Origin: Pseudomonadota bacterium
GTDB lineage: Bacteria; Pseudomonadota; Alphaproteobacteria; Rhodospirillales; Magnetospirillaceae
Length of the DNA stretch: 8,636 nt
Direction: 5' to 3'
Assembly (NCBI GenBank): GCA_023437865.1
Contig: JAEZFE010000216.1
Coordinates: forward strand, 1 to 8,636
The position numbers were made by a program, and so were the translations under genes. Under the pieces are notes generated by a model. The model was not told the DNA's origin. It searched no databases and saw only the letters and a program-made list of their open reading frames with translations. Shown here in pieces: positions 1 to 7,429 of the stretch (position 1 is its first letter; the number at the start of each line of letters is the position of its first letter).

Positions 1-831
1 GTCCTGGCGCCGGTGGAGCGGCTGCACCACCACCTTCATGCCGGTTCCCCCTGGGACGAGATCATCGTCGTTTCCCAACTTTCGGCCTGCGGCGATCCAG
101 CCAAGCTCCTGGCCGAACTCAGAGCGGCGGGGAAGCGCGTGCGCCTGTGCGTGGACCCTGGCCTGCTCCGCTTGGCGGTATCCAACCCGGATTCCTTCTG
201 CGGCGTTCCCACGGTGGACATTTTCGCCCCGCCGCTGACGCCGGAAGAAATCCTCGCCAAGCGCATATTCGATCTGGTGACTGCCACAATTCTCCTGATA
301 GCGACCCTGCCACTCCTGGGCCTGATTGCCTTATCGATCCGGATCATCGACGGTGGGCCTGTGCTTTTTCGCCAAACCCGCGTCGGCCTGCACGGCAGTT
401 CCTTCAACATCCTGAAATACCGCACGATGACCGCCGGGACACCCGACGGCCAGGACCTTGCGCGCGTGACCACGCTGGGGCGCCATCTGCGCCGCTGGGG
501 TTTGGACGAATTGCCGCAATTGCTCAACGTGATGGCGGGGCAAATGTCCATCGTTGGGCCGCGCCCGCATTCGCAAGCCGACGATGCCCAATGGGTTGAG
601 TTGATCGACGCCTATGCGGAACGCCGCAAGGTCAAACCGGGTATCACCGGCTGGGCGCAAGTCAATGGTTTCCACGGCTTTTCAGACGGCAATGATGCGC
701 TGTGCCGTCGTGCACAATTGGACATCGAATATGTCGAGAACTGGAGCCTGGCTTTCGACTTTCGCATTCTTGTGATGACCATGTTCGAGTTGCCCATGGA
801 TCGCCGCGCACAGCACGACGCGCAAGATTAA
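1..831 (+). CDS. Polyprenyl-phosphate sugar-1-phosphate transferase (WcaJ/ExoY-type), 5' truncated by window edge
   Basis: The frame is open from base 1, so the gene starts before the window; a GTG at 13 is in frame but is unlikely to be the start. Numbering from that GTG, residues 83-110 hold the KRIFDLV lead-in and one hydrophobic segment. They are followed by the bacterial sugar transferase catalytic domain: GGPVLFRQTRVG (114-125), FNILKYRTM (131-139), LDELPQLLNVMAGQMSIVGPRP (164-185) and KPGITGWAQVNG (208-219). The region before residue 80 resembles the Rossmann-like linker found in full-length polyisoprenyl-glycosylphosphotransferases, whose N-terminal membrane helices would lie outside the window. 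The family moves a sugar-1-phosphate from a nucleotide sugar to undecaprenyl phosphate at the inner membrane, starting repeat-unit or exopolysaccharide synthesis. The sugar cannot be told from sequence. The downstream ABC exporter and glycosyltransferases fit this role. The family call is firm; the pathway is inferred. Confidence 0.93.
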   Translation, partial: VLAPVERLHHHLHAGSPWDEIIVVSQLSACGDPAKLLAELRAAGKRVRLCVDPGLLRLAVSNPDSFCGVPTVDIFAPPLTPEEILAKRIFDLVTATILLIATLPLLGLIALSIRIIDGGPVLFRQTRVGLHGSSFNILKYRTMTAGTPDGQDLARVTTLGRHLRRWGLDELPQLLNVMAGQMSIVGPRPHSQADDAQWVELIDAYAERRKVKPGITGWAQVNGFHGFSDGNDALCRRAQLDIEYVENWSLAFDFRILVMTMFELPMDRRAQHDAQD

Positions 832-930
832 GCTCCGCCGATCGCGCCGGCTGGATCCGCCCCGACAATGCGCTGCGGCGGATGATTGAAGCTTTGCCGT
901 GACGCGAAAGCACATGATACAGAGGCGCCC

Positions 931-1020
931 ATGGGTCACTTGCGCTCCTTTTTAATTCCCGTCCATGTGGCGGTCATTCACGACCGGTTGCCGCCCAACG
1001 GCGCCGACGAACATGGGTGA
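931..1020 (+). CDS. Possible 29-residue small ORF overlapping the start of the ABC ATPase gene
   Basis: An ATG at 931 is preceded by a Shine-Dalgarno-like AGAGG at 921-925 with a 5-base spacer. The frame ends with TGA at 1018-1020, 8 bases past the internal ATG (1013) of the ATPase gene. The peptide contains HVAVIHDRLPPNG, which looks like the first beta-strand and loop of family-4 glycosyltransferases (typically 'xxALVHDWLPPGGGAE'). It could be a relic of a glycosyltransferase 5' end, or a short leader whose translation couples to the ATPase start. It is too short to be sure that it is expressed. Confidence 0.3.
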   Translation: MGHLRSFLIPVHVAVIHDRLPPNGADEHG

Positions 1021-1774
1021 CTTCGCCATCCGCTTGGCTGAAGTGTCGAAGACATTTCCCGGCCATTCCAGACCGCTTGGCGCCAAGGAAATGATCCTGC
1101 AGGCGCCCTTTCGCTGGCGCCAGCGTACCGCCCCACGCCATGTCGCCTTGCAAGACATCACTCTGGACGTCCCGGCCGGCCAGTTCCTCGGCATCTTTGG
1201 CCATAATGGCGCCGGGAAGAGCACGTTGCTGTCGCTGATCGCCGGGATCACCCCTCCCGACAGCGGCACGATCGCGGTCAAAGGCCGCCTGGTGCCCTTG
1301 CTGCAACTGGGGGCCGGCTTCCACCCGGACCTGAGCGGCCGTGAGAACGTCATTCTGAACGGGCTTCTGCTGGGCATGCGCCGGGCCGAGATCTTGGCCC
1401 GCATGCCCGAGATCATCGAATTCGCCGGGCTGGGCGAGTTCATTGACGAGGCCATCTACACCTACTCGACCGGCATGGTGGCACGGCTCGGCTTCGCGGT
1501 CGCTGTCCACGCCGAACCGGACATCCTGCTGTTGGACGAGGTGCTCGCGGTCGGCGACGTGGAGTTCCGCGACAAGTGCGAACGGACCCTCGGTGACCTT
1601 CGCTCCAAGGGGTTGACTGTCCTGCTGGTCAGCCACTCGCCGGCCAGCATCGTCATTTCCTGCGATCGCCTTGTCGTCATCCGTGACCATAAGGTGCTGG
1701 CCGACGGCGACCCCGCCGCGGTGTTCCAGAGCCTGGGCATCAAGCCCTCCGGAAAATCGGCGAGGCGCGAATGA
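1013..1774 (+). CDS. ABC transporter ATP-binding protein for polysaccharide export (KpsT/Wzt family)
   Basis: This is the nucleotide-binding subunit that powers export of a lipid-linked or capsular polysaccharide across the inner membrane. Residue numbers are from the upstream ATG at 965. Walker A is GHNGAGKST (79-87). The signature is YSTGM (167-171) in place of LSGGQ, as is usual in the KpsT/Wzt/TagH group. Walker B is ILLLDEVLAVGD (187-198) and the switch His is in LVSHS (221-225). The Q-loop region, LLQLGAGFHPDLSGRENV, is also typical. I prefer the ATG at 1013 because the MGDFAIRLAEVSKTF that follows matches a normal family N-terminus, while the 16 residues encoded from 965 (MWRSFTTGC...) look unlike one. 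Neither start has a clear Shine-Dalgarno, and the 1013 start overlaps a small ORF. The protein stops soon after the ATPase core, so it lacks the C-terminal carbohydrate-binding domain of long Wzt proteins. It overlaps the permease gene by ATGA. Confidence 0.93.
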   Translation: MGDFAIRLAEVSKTFPGHSRPLGAKEMILQAPFRWRQRTAPRHVALQDITLDVPAGQFLGIFGHNGAGKSTLLSLIAGITPPDSGTIAVKGRLVPLLQLGAGFHPDLSGRENVILNGLLLGMRRAEILARMPEIIEFAGLGEFIDEAIYTYSTGMVARLGFAVAVHAEPDILLLDEVLAVGDVEFRDKCERTLGDLRSKGLTVLLVSHSPASIVISCDRLVVIRDHKVLADGDPAAVFQSLGIKPSGKSARRE

Positions 1775-2544
1775 CGTGGACAGCCCGCCTGGCGCATCAG
1801 TACGAAATTCTATGCGCGCTGGTCAGCATGCAGCTGAAGATCCGCTACAGACGCTCCGTTCTGGGATATCTGTGGTCTGTGGCCCATCCCCTGGCAACCG
1901 CCTGCGTGTTCTATCTGCTGCTGCAGGTTCTGGCGCCCGGCGCTCGCGCCAATACGGGCGCCTTCCTGCTGGCCGGCCTGTTCCCATGGCAGTGGATCGG
2001 CAATTCCGTGAACGGCGGCACCAAGGTCTTCCTCGCCAATCGGGTGCTGATCAAGAAGATCGCCCTGCCGCGCTATCTGCTGTGCATCGCCCAGGTCTTG
2101 CAGGATGGCTGGCACTTCATGGTGTCGGTGCCCATTCTGCTTGGCCTGCTGGCCATCAACGGCTTTTTGCCAAGCTGGGAGACGATGGTGGGCATTGCCT
2201 GCCTGGGTGTATTGCAGGCTGTCCTGCTGACCGGCGTCTCGCTGCTGCTGGGCAGCCTTAACATGGTGCTGCGCGACATGGAGCATCTGGTCCATGTCCT
2301 GCTTCTCAGCATCTTCTACTGCACGCCGGTCATTTACGAGACCAGCCAGGTTCCCGAGCGCTTCCGCTGGCTGATGCATATCAACCCGCTGGCCCCGCTG
2401 ATCGAGGGGTGGCGTCAGGTGCTTCTGCAGGGGGTGCTGCCATGGTCGTCCTTCACGCTGACGGCCGCCTATGCCGCCTTGTTCCTGGCCGGCGGCTTGG
2501 CCGTTTACCATCGTCTCAACGGCCGTTTCGCCAGCGTCGGCTAG
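1771..2544 (+). CDS. ABC transporter permease for polysaccharide export (Wzm/KpsM/TagG, ABC-2 type)
   Basis: This 257-residue integral membrane protein forms the channel partner of the preceding ATPase. The start ATG overlaps the ATPase stop (ATGA) and has GAGG at 1762-1765 with a 5-base spacer, so the two are translationally coupled. The family landmarks are present: an N-terminal amphipathic stretch ending RYRRSVLGYLWSVAHP (residues 26-40), which is the hallmark of the Wzm/TagG group; LAGLFPWQWIGNS (67-79); and INPLAPLIEGWRQVLLQG (204-221) before the last helix. Hydrophobic segments fall at about 40-56, 64-80, 113-132, 138-163, 173-190 and 227-246, giving the expected six. The length is normal for the family. 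The pair could export O-antigen, capsule or another glycan, and the sequence alone does not decide which. Confidence 0.94.
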   Translation: MTWTARLAHQYEILCALVSMQLKIRYRRSVLGYLWSVAHPLATACVFYLLLQVLAPGARANTGAFLLAGLFPWQWIGNSVNGGTKVFLANRVLIKKIALPRYLLCIAQVLQDGWHFMVSVPILLGLLAINGFLPSWETMVGIACLGVLQAVLLTGVSLLLGSLNMVLRDMEHLVHVLLLSIFYCTPVIYETSQVPERFRWLMHINPLAPLIEGWRQVLLQGVLPWSSFTLTAAYAALFLAGGLAVYHRLNGRFASVG

Positions 2545-2550
2545 CGTGCG

Positions 2551-3504
2551 ATGAACGGCAACCCAAGCCGCACCCGCGAAGTCCATGCCGCCACCCGCGC
2601 GGCATTAAGGCTGCATGCGGGCATGCGGCGGCTGTGGAGGTCGGAGCGCCGGCTGCTGGTGGTTCATGCCCGCCCCTCCGCCTCGCGGGGCGGTGCCGAG
2701 CTCAATCTTGACCTCAGCCTCGCCGACCCGCCGCCGCCGTGGCGGGTGGAGATTGTCGCCCCTGACGCCGATCCAGACATCAAGCCCTATGATGCCATCG
2801 TGATCGCCAATATCCGCCCACCGGGCGGAGCAGGCGAACGTGCCGAATATCAATGGGCGGAAACCTGGACGCGACGCCTGGAGCGCTTCGGCGGGATCGT
2901 CATACGGTCAGAGCATGACATCCATCCCTGCGCCATGCGCGACGGACGCTGCATCGGGGGCGATCCCCTGAGGCGGGATCCGTGCTCATGTGGCCGGGCA
3001 ATCACCAACGCTTTCCAGAACCTGTTCGACCGCGCCGACGCCGTACGCACCCTGTCGCCGGGCCACCGCGAGGTCATCGGCAAGTTGGTGGCCGTTCGCG
3101 GCCGCGAATACGTCATTGCATCGCCAGTGGACTTCACTGCCTTTGCGCCCCGAACGCCAGTCACCGAGCGCGCGCCTGTGGCGCTCGCCTTCGCGGATGC
3201 GGTCCGCCACACCGATGAACAGGCGCGTGAACTGGCCCGGCAAGCGGGCTTGGCGCTGGAGGTCGTCCCCTATCTGTCAGTCCCGCAAAGCCAGATGCCG
3301 GCATTGCTGAACAGCGTCCGCGCGGTGGTTATGGCCCCCGTCGCCTATCACGCCTTTGGCCGACTGGCGGTCGAGGCCTTGGCTTGCGGCTGTCAGGTGC
3401 TGACCAACGGCCGTGTGGGAGCGTTCACCTGGCCCGATCCCGTTGCCGCCGCGCGGCGTGCGCGGTCTGACTTCTGGGCGATGATCCAGGAGATGTGCCC
3501 ATGA
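2551..3504 (+). CDS. Atypical GT-B-like glycosyltransferase with a four-cysteine segment
   Basis: This 317-residue protein probably transfers a sugar in assembly of the exported glycan; donor and acceptor are unknown. The start of the fold is RRLLVVHARPSASRGGAEL (33-51), a GT-B first strand and loop with the GGAE motif. Residues 117-147 hold EHDIHPC followed by Cys at 127, 134, 145 and 147, resembling the 'HDxxxxC...C...C.C' insertion of some family-4 enzymes. LSPGHREV (168-175) and SPVDFTAFAP (191-200) are typical interdomain elements. The C-terminal donor half contains YHAFGRLAVEALACGCQVLTNGRVGAF (266-292), in which His267 and Glu275 occupy the positions of the usual EX7E glutamates. The C-terminal domain is short and no EPRKN-like donor motif is seen. 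The gene starts 6 bases after the permease stop without a clear Shine-Dalgarno; Met25 (2623) is an alternative start. The class is fairly sure, the activity is not. Confidence 0.72.
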   Translation: MNGNPSRTREVHAATRAALRLHAGMRRLWRSERRLLVVHARPSASRGGAELNLDLSLADPPPPWRVEIVAPDADPDIKPYDAIVIANIRPPGGAGERAEYQWAETWTRRLERFGGIVIRSEHDIHPCAMRDGRCIGGDPLRRDPCSCGRAITNAFQNLFDRADAVRTLSPGHREVIGKLVAVRGREYVIASPVDFTAFAPRTPVTERAPVALAFADAVRHTDEQARELARQAGLALEVVPYLSVPQSQMPALLNSVRAVVMAPVAYHAFGRLAVEALACGCQVLTNGRVGAFTWPDPVAAARRARSDFWAMIQEMCP

Positions 3505-3532
3505 GACCGATCGCCGCGGTGATGGCGAAGCT

Positions 3533-3537
3533 GGGAG
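3533..3537 (+). promoter_or_regulatory. Shine-Dalgarno GGGAG deciding a GTG start at 3545
   Basis: GGGAG lies 7 bases before the GTG at 3545, whose product starts MKICVDAASLHPPLTGVGNY, a textbook N-terminus for this glycosyltransferase family. This supports GTG as the start despite the lack of an ATG nearby. Confidence 0.6.
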
Positions 3538-3544
3538 TGAGAGC

Positions 3545-4729
3545 GTGAAGATCTGCGTCGACGCCGCAAGCCTGCATCCCCCGCTCACCGGGGTCGGCAA
3601 TTACACCCGCAACGTGATTGCCCATCTTCCCGATCTCTGCCCGGATGCCACCTTTCTATATTTCAACGGGCACGGCTGGCACGATCGTCCGGGCATACAG
3701 CCGCAAGCCATCGCCCCGTCCAGTCCGGGGCGCCTGCGGGCCATTGCGACGCGCATCTCCTGCCTTCGGCCGGCATGGCGACAATTTCGCAAGATCGCGT
3801 GGAGCATGGCGCCGAGGGCACCGTCGCCGACCGAGAACGCGGTCTGCTTGGCCCCCAATTTTCTTCCGCCAGGGCCGTTCCGCGTTGTGGTCCCCGTGGT
3901 TCACGACCTGTCGTTCATCCGGCATCCCGAGACGCATCCACAGGAGCGCCTGAACTGGCTCGCCGGTCTGCCGGCCATCCTGGCGGCGGCACCGCGCATC
4001 GTCGTCGTGTCACCGTTCACCGCCGAGGAAGTCCGAACCTATTACCGCATTCCCGCCGACCGTCTGCACATCGCCCCGCCTGGGGTGAGTGCGGCGTTCC
4101 GCACCGCCGACCGGGCCGACCCGTCAGCCGCCCATCGCTACGGCTTGGTCCCCGGACAGTATATCCTGAGCGTCGCCACCCTGGAGCCGCGCAAGAACCT
4201 GTCCACCCTGGTGGAGGCGTACGCCGCCTTGCCCGAGGCCATCCGCAGGCTTGTACCGCTGGTGATGGTGGGCGCCTTGGGCTGGGGCGATATCGGCCGG
4301 AGCGCGCTGTGGGGGGAGCTGGAGCGATGCGGCCAGATCCGCATCCTGGGCTATGTGCCGGATGACGCCCTTGCCGGCCTGTACGCCAATGCCCGCGCAT
4401 TGTGCTGTCCCTCCCTCTACGAGGGGTTCGGCATGCCGGTGGCCGAGGCATTGGCCACCGGCACGCCGGTGCTGGTTTCCGCCACGAGTGCCCTACCCGA
4501 TACCGCCGGGCCGGGAGGGCTGATCCTGCCGCCTCGGGAAACCGGAGCATGGACCGAAGCGCTGTCACGGATCATCGGCGATGACCAACTGCACGATCGC
4601 CTGGGCCGCGCCGGACGGGAGCACGTCCGTGCCTTCGATTGGCGGCGCAGCGCGGCCACCATCGTCCGCGCCCTCGCCGAGGCGGCAGCCATCGGCCCAA
4701 TCAGGGAAACAGGCGACCCTGAAATCTGA
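3545..4729 (+). CDS. Family-4 glycosyltransferase (retaining GT-B, group 1)
   Basis: A cytoplasmic or peripheral glycosyltransferase of 394 residues, the usual length, that moves a sugar from a nucleotide donor to the growing lipid-linked glycan. The N-terminal half begins MKICVDAASLHPPLTGVGNY, with the glycine-rich acceptor loop TGVGNYT, and has VVHDLSF (118-124). The interdomain linker is IAPPGVSAAF (176-185). The C-terminal donor domain has SVATLEPRKNLSTLVEAY (209-226), GYVPDDALAGLYANARALCCPS (269-290) and a complete EX7E motif, EGFGMPVAE (Glu293 and Glu301). This sub-pattern, with EPRKN and SLYEGFGMPVxEAxA.GTPV, is common in mannosyl- or rhamnosyltransferases of O-antigen clusters, but the donor cannot be assigned. 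It is the last gene of the + strand operon and ends 12 bases from the stop of the convergent NRPS-like gene. Confidence 0.94.
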   Translation: MKICVDAASLHPPLTGVGNYTRNVIAHLPDLCPDATFLYFNGHGWHDRPGIQPQAIAPSSPGRLRAIATRISCLRPAWRQFRKIAWSMAPRAPSPTENAVCLAPNFLPPGPFRVVVPVVHDLSFIRHPETHPQERLNWLAGLPAILAAAPRIVVVSPFTAEEVRTYYRIPADRLHIAPPGVSAAFRTADRADPSAAHRYGLVPGQYILSVATLEPRKNLSTLVEAYAALPEAIRRLVPLVMVGALGWGDIGRSALWGELERCGQIRILGYVPDDALAGLYANARALCCPSLYEGFGMPVAEALATGTPVLVSATSALPDTAGPGGLILPPRETGAWTEALSRIIGDDQLHDRLGRAGREHVRAFDWRRSAATIVRALAEAAAIGPIRETGDPEI

Positions 4730-4733
4730 CCCC

Positions 4734-4757
4734 GGCGGCACCTAGGTCGTCGCCGCC
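4734..4757. terminator. Weak inverted repeat between convergent genes
   Basis: GGCGGC (4734-4739) and GCCGCC (4752-4757) can pair around a 12-base loop exactly where the two convergent genes end (stops at 4729 and 4742). There is no T-tract on either side, so any role as a bidirectional terminator is only suggested by position. The right arm lies inside the last codons of the minus-strand gene. Confidence 0.22.
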
Positions 4758-7414
4758 TGCTTTGTGAAAGCTGCAGCCAGGGTGCGCAGACTGGCAATCA
4801 GACGATCGCTGTGCGGCGGTGTCCAGATGCCCCCATGGGGCCCGCCCACCGGCACGATGCGAAGATCGGCACAGACCTGCGACCATCCGAGATCGGCGGG
4901 CTTTCCCGCAAAGTACGCTGGGTCATCGGTGGCAAACAGGATGGCGGAAAAGGGGTACGGCCCCTTGATGATGCCGTCGATGCTTTGTGCCCGCAGGATA
5001 CGAACGGCCCGCCGTCTCATCGCTTCGTACGTCGCGTGGCGACCGGCGAGCTTCACCCCCATCATCAGCAGCCTGAGCGACCTCAAGCGGCCACTCCGCG
5101 CCAAGCTGGCCGCCAGGACCACAAGGGGAGCCTCCTCCCCCTGTTGGCGCAGGAATTTGCATGCCCCACGCCATCGCCCACGCCAAGTCCAGCGAGGCGG
5201 CACCACGGGCGGCGTTAGCGCAGGCTCGATCCCCGGCTCACCATCAATGAAGCCGAGGAGATCGACCGGCTCGCCGGCGGCGTGCAGTTGCCGTGCTGCC
5301 TCGAACGCCAGCTTTGCCCCCACGGAATGCCCAATCAGCCAGACCCGGCTTTGCGCGCAGCCCTGGCGGACTGCCTCCACGATGTCGGACAGAACAACAT
5401 GGGGGTCAAAGGCCCCACGGAATTCGTCGCCCCCTCGTGCTAGATCGATCACATGAACGCGGGCCACTTGCTCCATCTGATGGACAAAGGACAGGATGCC
5501 CAGCCCCGCTCCCAAGACGCCGGGGACCAACACCAGAAGCGGTTTGTCATCCCCAACGGGCTGGGCTTTCCCCTCCGCCATGGTGATTGCGGAAACAAGC
5601 TCACGGGGACGGGTCGTCATTCCCAGCAGGTTCGGTGCGATGCGATGGCCGAGACAGCGCTCGATCGACAGCAGGGTCGTCATCGCCCGCAACGAATCGC
5701 CGCCCGCCTGCTCAAACGTCAGGTTTGCCTGCCATGCACCGGGCATCAGGGCATCCCATGCCGTGCGGACGGCCTCCACGACGATGCCCTCCTCCTCCGC
5801 ATGCTCCGGCAGACCTTCCGCGCAGGACGCGCGGCTCTGACGCTCGGCGTCCAGCTCATCGAGACGGCGCGCATCCAGCTTAAAGTTGGCAAGCCGCGGA
5901 ATGGCGTCGATCTGCACGATCTCCGCCGGCTGCATATGGGCGGGAAGGCGTTCTGCCAGCCAGGTCCGAAGCCGGAGAGGCACGCCCCCCACCGATAGCT
6001 CCGCCACCACATAGGCAACAAGCGAGAGTGCCGCCTCGCCGCCACGCCCCAGCACAGCCGCATCGACGATCCCGCCAAATGTCCGCAGGATGGCCTCGAT
6101 CTCCGCGGGTTCCACACGAAACCCGCGAATTTTCATCTGTCGGTCTTTCCGCCCAATGAAGTGAAGGAGCCCATCGGATTGCTCCCGCCCCATGTCGCCG
6201 GTGCGAAATACCCGCGCGAGACGATCATCGGGGCAGGGGTGAAAATGCACCGCGGTGAGATCTGGCGCATTCCAATAGCCCAACGCCATGTGGCGGCTGG
6301 TGATGACAATCTCCCCCTCCTCCCCTGGCGACACAGGCGAACCGTCTCCATCGACCAGCACGGAGGGCCGGTCGGGCACCGCGTATCCGACGGGAACGAG
6401 AGCATCCGTCAGCGCAATGTCGTGGTCGATAAACCACTGCCGGGCGATGGTGGCGATCTCCGTCGAGCCGATTCCCACATACATCCGGGCGGAACGGGGA
6501 AAGTGTTGCCGGTAAAGCTCCACATCGGTACGGAACAGGCGATCCCCCGCCACATAAACAATGCGCACGTCAGCGAATATTCGCCCATCGGCTTCGCTGC
6601 GGCAAAAAGCGCGAAGGATCGGCGGCATGGAGTGAAAAATGGAAATCCGGCGGTCTTTCACAAACTCCGCCAGTCCCGACAGCCCGCGTTTACGGAGATC
6701 CCAGATGTTCAATCGTGCGCCGGTCAGCAATGCGCCAAAGATGTCCCGGTTCGCACCGCCGACACTGGGAGAGTAAAGCAGCGTCAACGAATCCCCAAAA
6801 TTCAGGTGCACGGAATTCACGTACTGAAGAATGTCGTGCAAGAGATTTGACTGGTTCTGGAACACTCCCTTGGGCGCGCCGGTGCTGCCAGATGTGTAGA
6901 TGACATAGGCAATCGACGAGGCCGTGCCGACGATCCATTGTGCCGGAGCCTGCACGCCTTGGGCGGTATGATCACGGATCAGAAGCGCAGCCGCCCCCGG
7001 CGCCAAGCGCTCGGCCACGGCCAGATTGGCCTCGTCGGTGACAATCGTCCGGGCGCCCGAATGTGCCGCAATGGCGGCATTGCGCGCGACGGGAAACGAC
7101 ATGTCGAGCGGCACATATGGCCGTCCAGCAGCCAGCGCCGCCAGCATGGCAACCGGATAGTGGCGGTCATTGCCGAGACAGATGAGCACCGGGGCCGCAG
7201 GGGAGACCGAGCTTTCGAGCCGGACGGCCAAGGCCGCCACCGCCGAGACCAATTGGCCATAGCTCAGTGTCGCTGCCCCGTCATCAATGGCGACGCGGTC
7301 ACCATAGGCTTCGGCTATCCTACGGAATATCTGGGCGACCGGTTGATCAATCCATTCCGCCGTCAGGGGCACAAAGCCGTCATCGCCCGGTAGTCCGGAA
7401 TCAAGCGCGGGCAA
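4742..7414 (-). CDS. NRPS-like enzyme with adenylation, carrier and thioesterase domains (A-T-TE)
   Basis: This 890-residue protein should activate a carboxylic acid as its adenylate, load it on a phosphopantetheine arm and release it by a thioesterase. Adenylation domain, about 27-515: YVIYTSGSTGAPKGV (170-184), GIGSTE (314-319), RVFRTGDMG (401-409), GRKDRQMKIRGFRVEP (421-436), and Lys512 in PRLANFKLDARRL. Carrier domain, about 540-612: FEQAGGDSL with Ser574 as the likely attachment site. Thioesterase, about 625-880: GHSVG with Ser697, Asp724 at the spacing expected for the triad, and His860 or His868 near the end. No condensation domain is present. Where most NRPS A domains have the amine-binding Asp, this one reads SPSVGGANRDIFGALL, with Gly at the matching place, so the substrate may not be an alpha-amino acid. 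The start is TTG at 7414, with AAGGGG 10 bases upstream; an in-frame TGA at 7430-7432 blocks any longer start, and GTG at 7372 is an alternative. The product is unknown. Confidence 0.93.
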   Translation of the reverse strand: MPALDSGLPGDDGFVPLTAEWIDQPVAQIFRRIAEAYGDRVAIDDGAATLSYGQLVSAVAALAVRLESSVSPAAPVLICLGNDRHYPVAMLAALAAGRPYVPLDMSFPVARNAAIAAHSGARTIVTDEANLAVAERLAPGAAALLIRDHTAQGVQAPAQWIVGTASSIAYVIYTSGSTGAPKGVFQNQSNLLHDILQYVNSVHLNFGDSLTLLYSPSVGGANRDIFGALLTGARLNIWDLRKRGLSGLAEFVKDRRISIFHSMPPILRAFCRSEADGRIFADVRIVYVAGDRLFRTDVELYRQHFPRSARMYVGIGSTEIATIARQWFIDHDIALTDALVPVGYAVPDRPSVLVDGDGSPVSPGEEGEIVITSRHMALGYWNAPDLTAVHFHPCPDDRLARVFRTGDMGREQSDGLLHFIGRKDRQMKIRGFRVEPAEIEAILRTFGGIVDAAVLGRGGEAALSLVAYVVAELSVGGVPLRLRTWLAERLPAHMQPAEIVQIDAIPRLANFKLDARRLDELDAERQSRASCAEGLPEHAEEEGIVVEAVRTAWDALMPGAWQANLTFEQAGGDSLRAMTTLLSIERCLGHRIAPNLLGMTTRPRELVSAITMAEGKAQPVGDDKPLLVLVPGVLGAGLGILSFVHQMEQVARVHVIDLARGGDEFRGAFDPHVVLSDIVEAVRQGCAQSRVWLIGHSVGAKLAFEAARQLHAAGEPVDLLGFIDGEPGIEPALTPPVVPPRWTWRGRWRGACKFLRQQGEEAPLVVLAASLARSGRLRSLRLLMMGVKLAGRHATYEAMRRRAVRILRAQSIDGIIKGPYPFSAILFATDDPAYFAGKPADLGWSQVCADLRIVPVGGPHGGIWTPPHSDRLIASLRTLAAAFTKQAATT

Positions 7415-7429
7415 GGTGGCGCGGCCCCT

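Noticed and set aside
834..902. Short stretch encoding RAGWIRPDNALRRMIEALP after the sugar transferase stop
   Set aside because: It looks loosely like a glycosyltransferase tail, but the frame extends back only as an out-of-frame shadow of the sugar transferase, has no ribosome site, and is too short to tell from chance.
965..1012. ATPase start at 965
   Set aside because: It is in frame and possible, but the 16 added residues do not resemble the family N-terminus and there is no Shine-Dalgarno; it is kept only as an alternative to 1013.
1810..2586. Minus-strand open frame of 258 codons opposite the ABC permease gene
   Set aside because: The product is rich in Gln and His with no family motif, as expected from the complement of Leu- and Val-rich membrane codons; the plus-strand permease is certain.
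5453..6850. Plus-strand open frames (5453-5998 and 6161-6850) opposite the NRPS-like gene
   Set aside because: Both are antisense to conserved adenylation and carrier motifs and have no recognisable content or ribosome sites.
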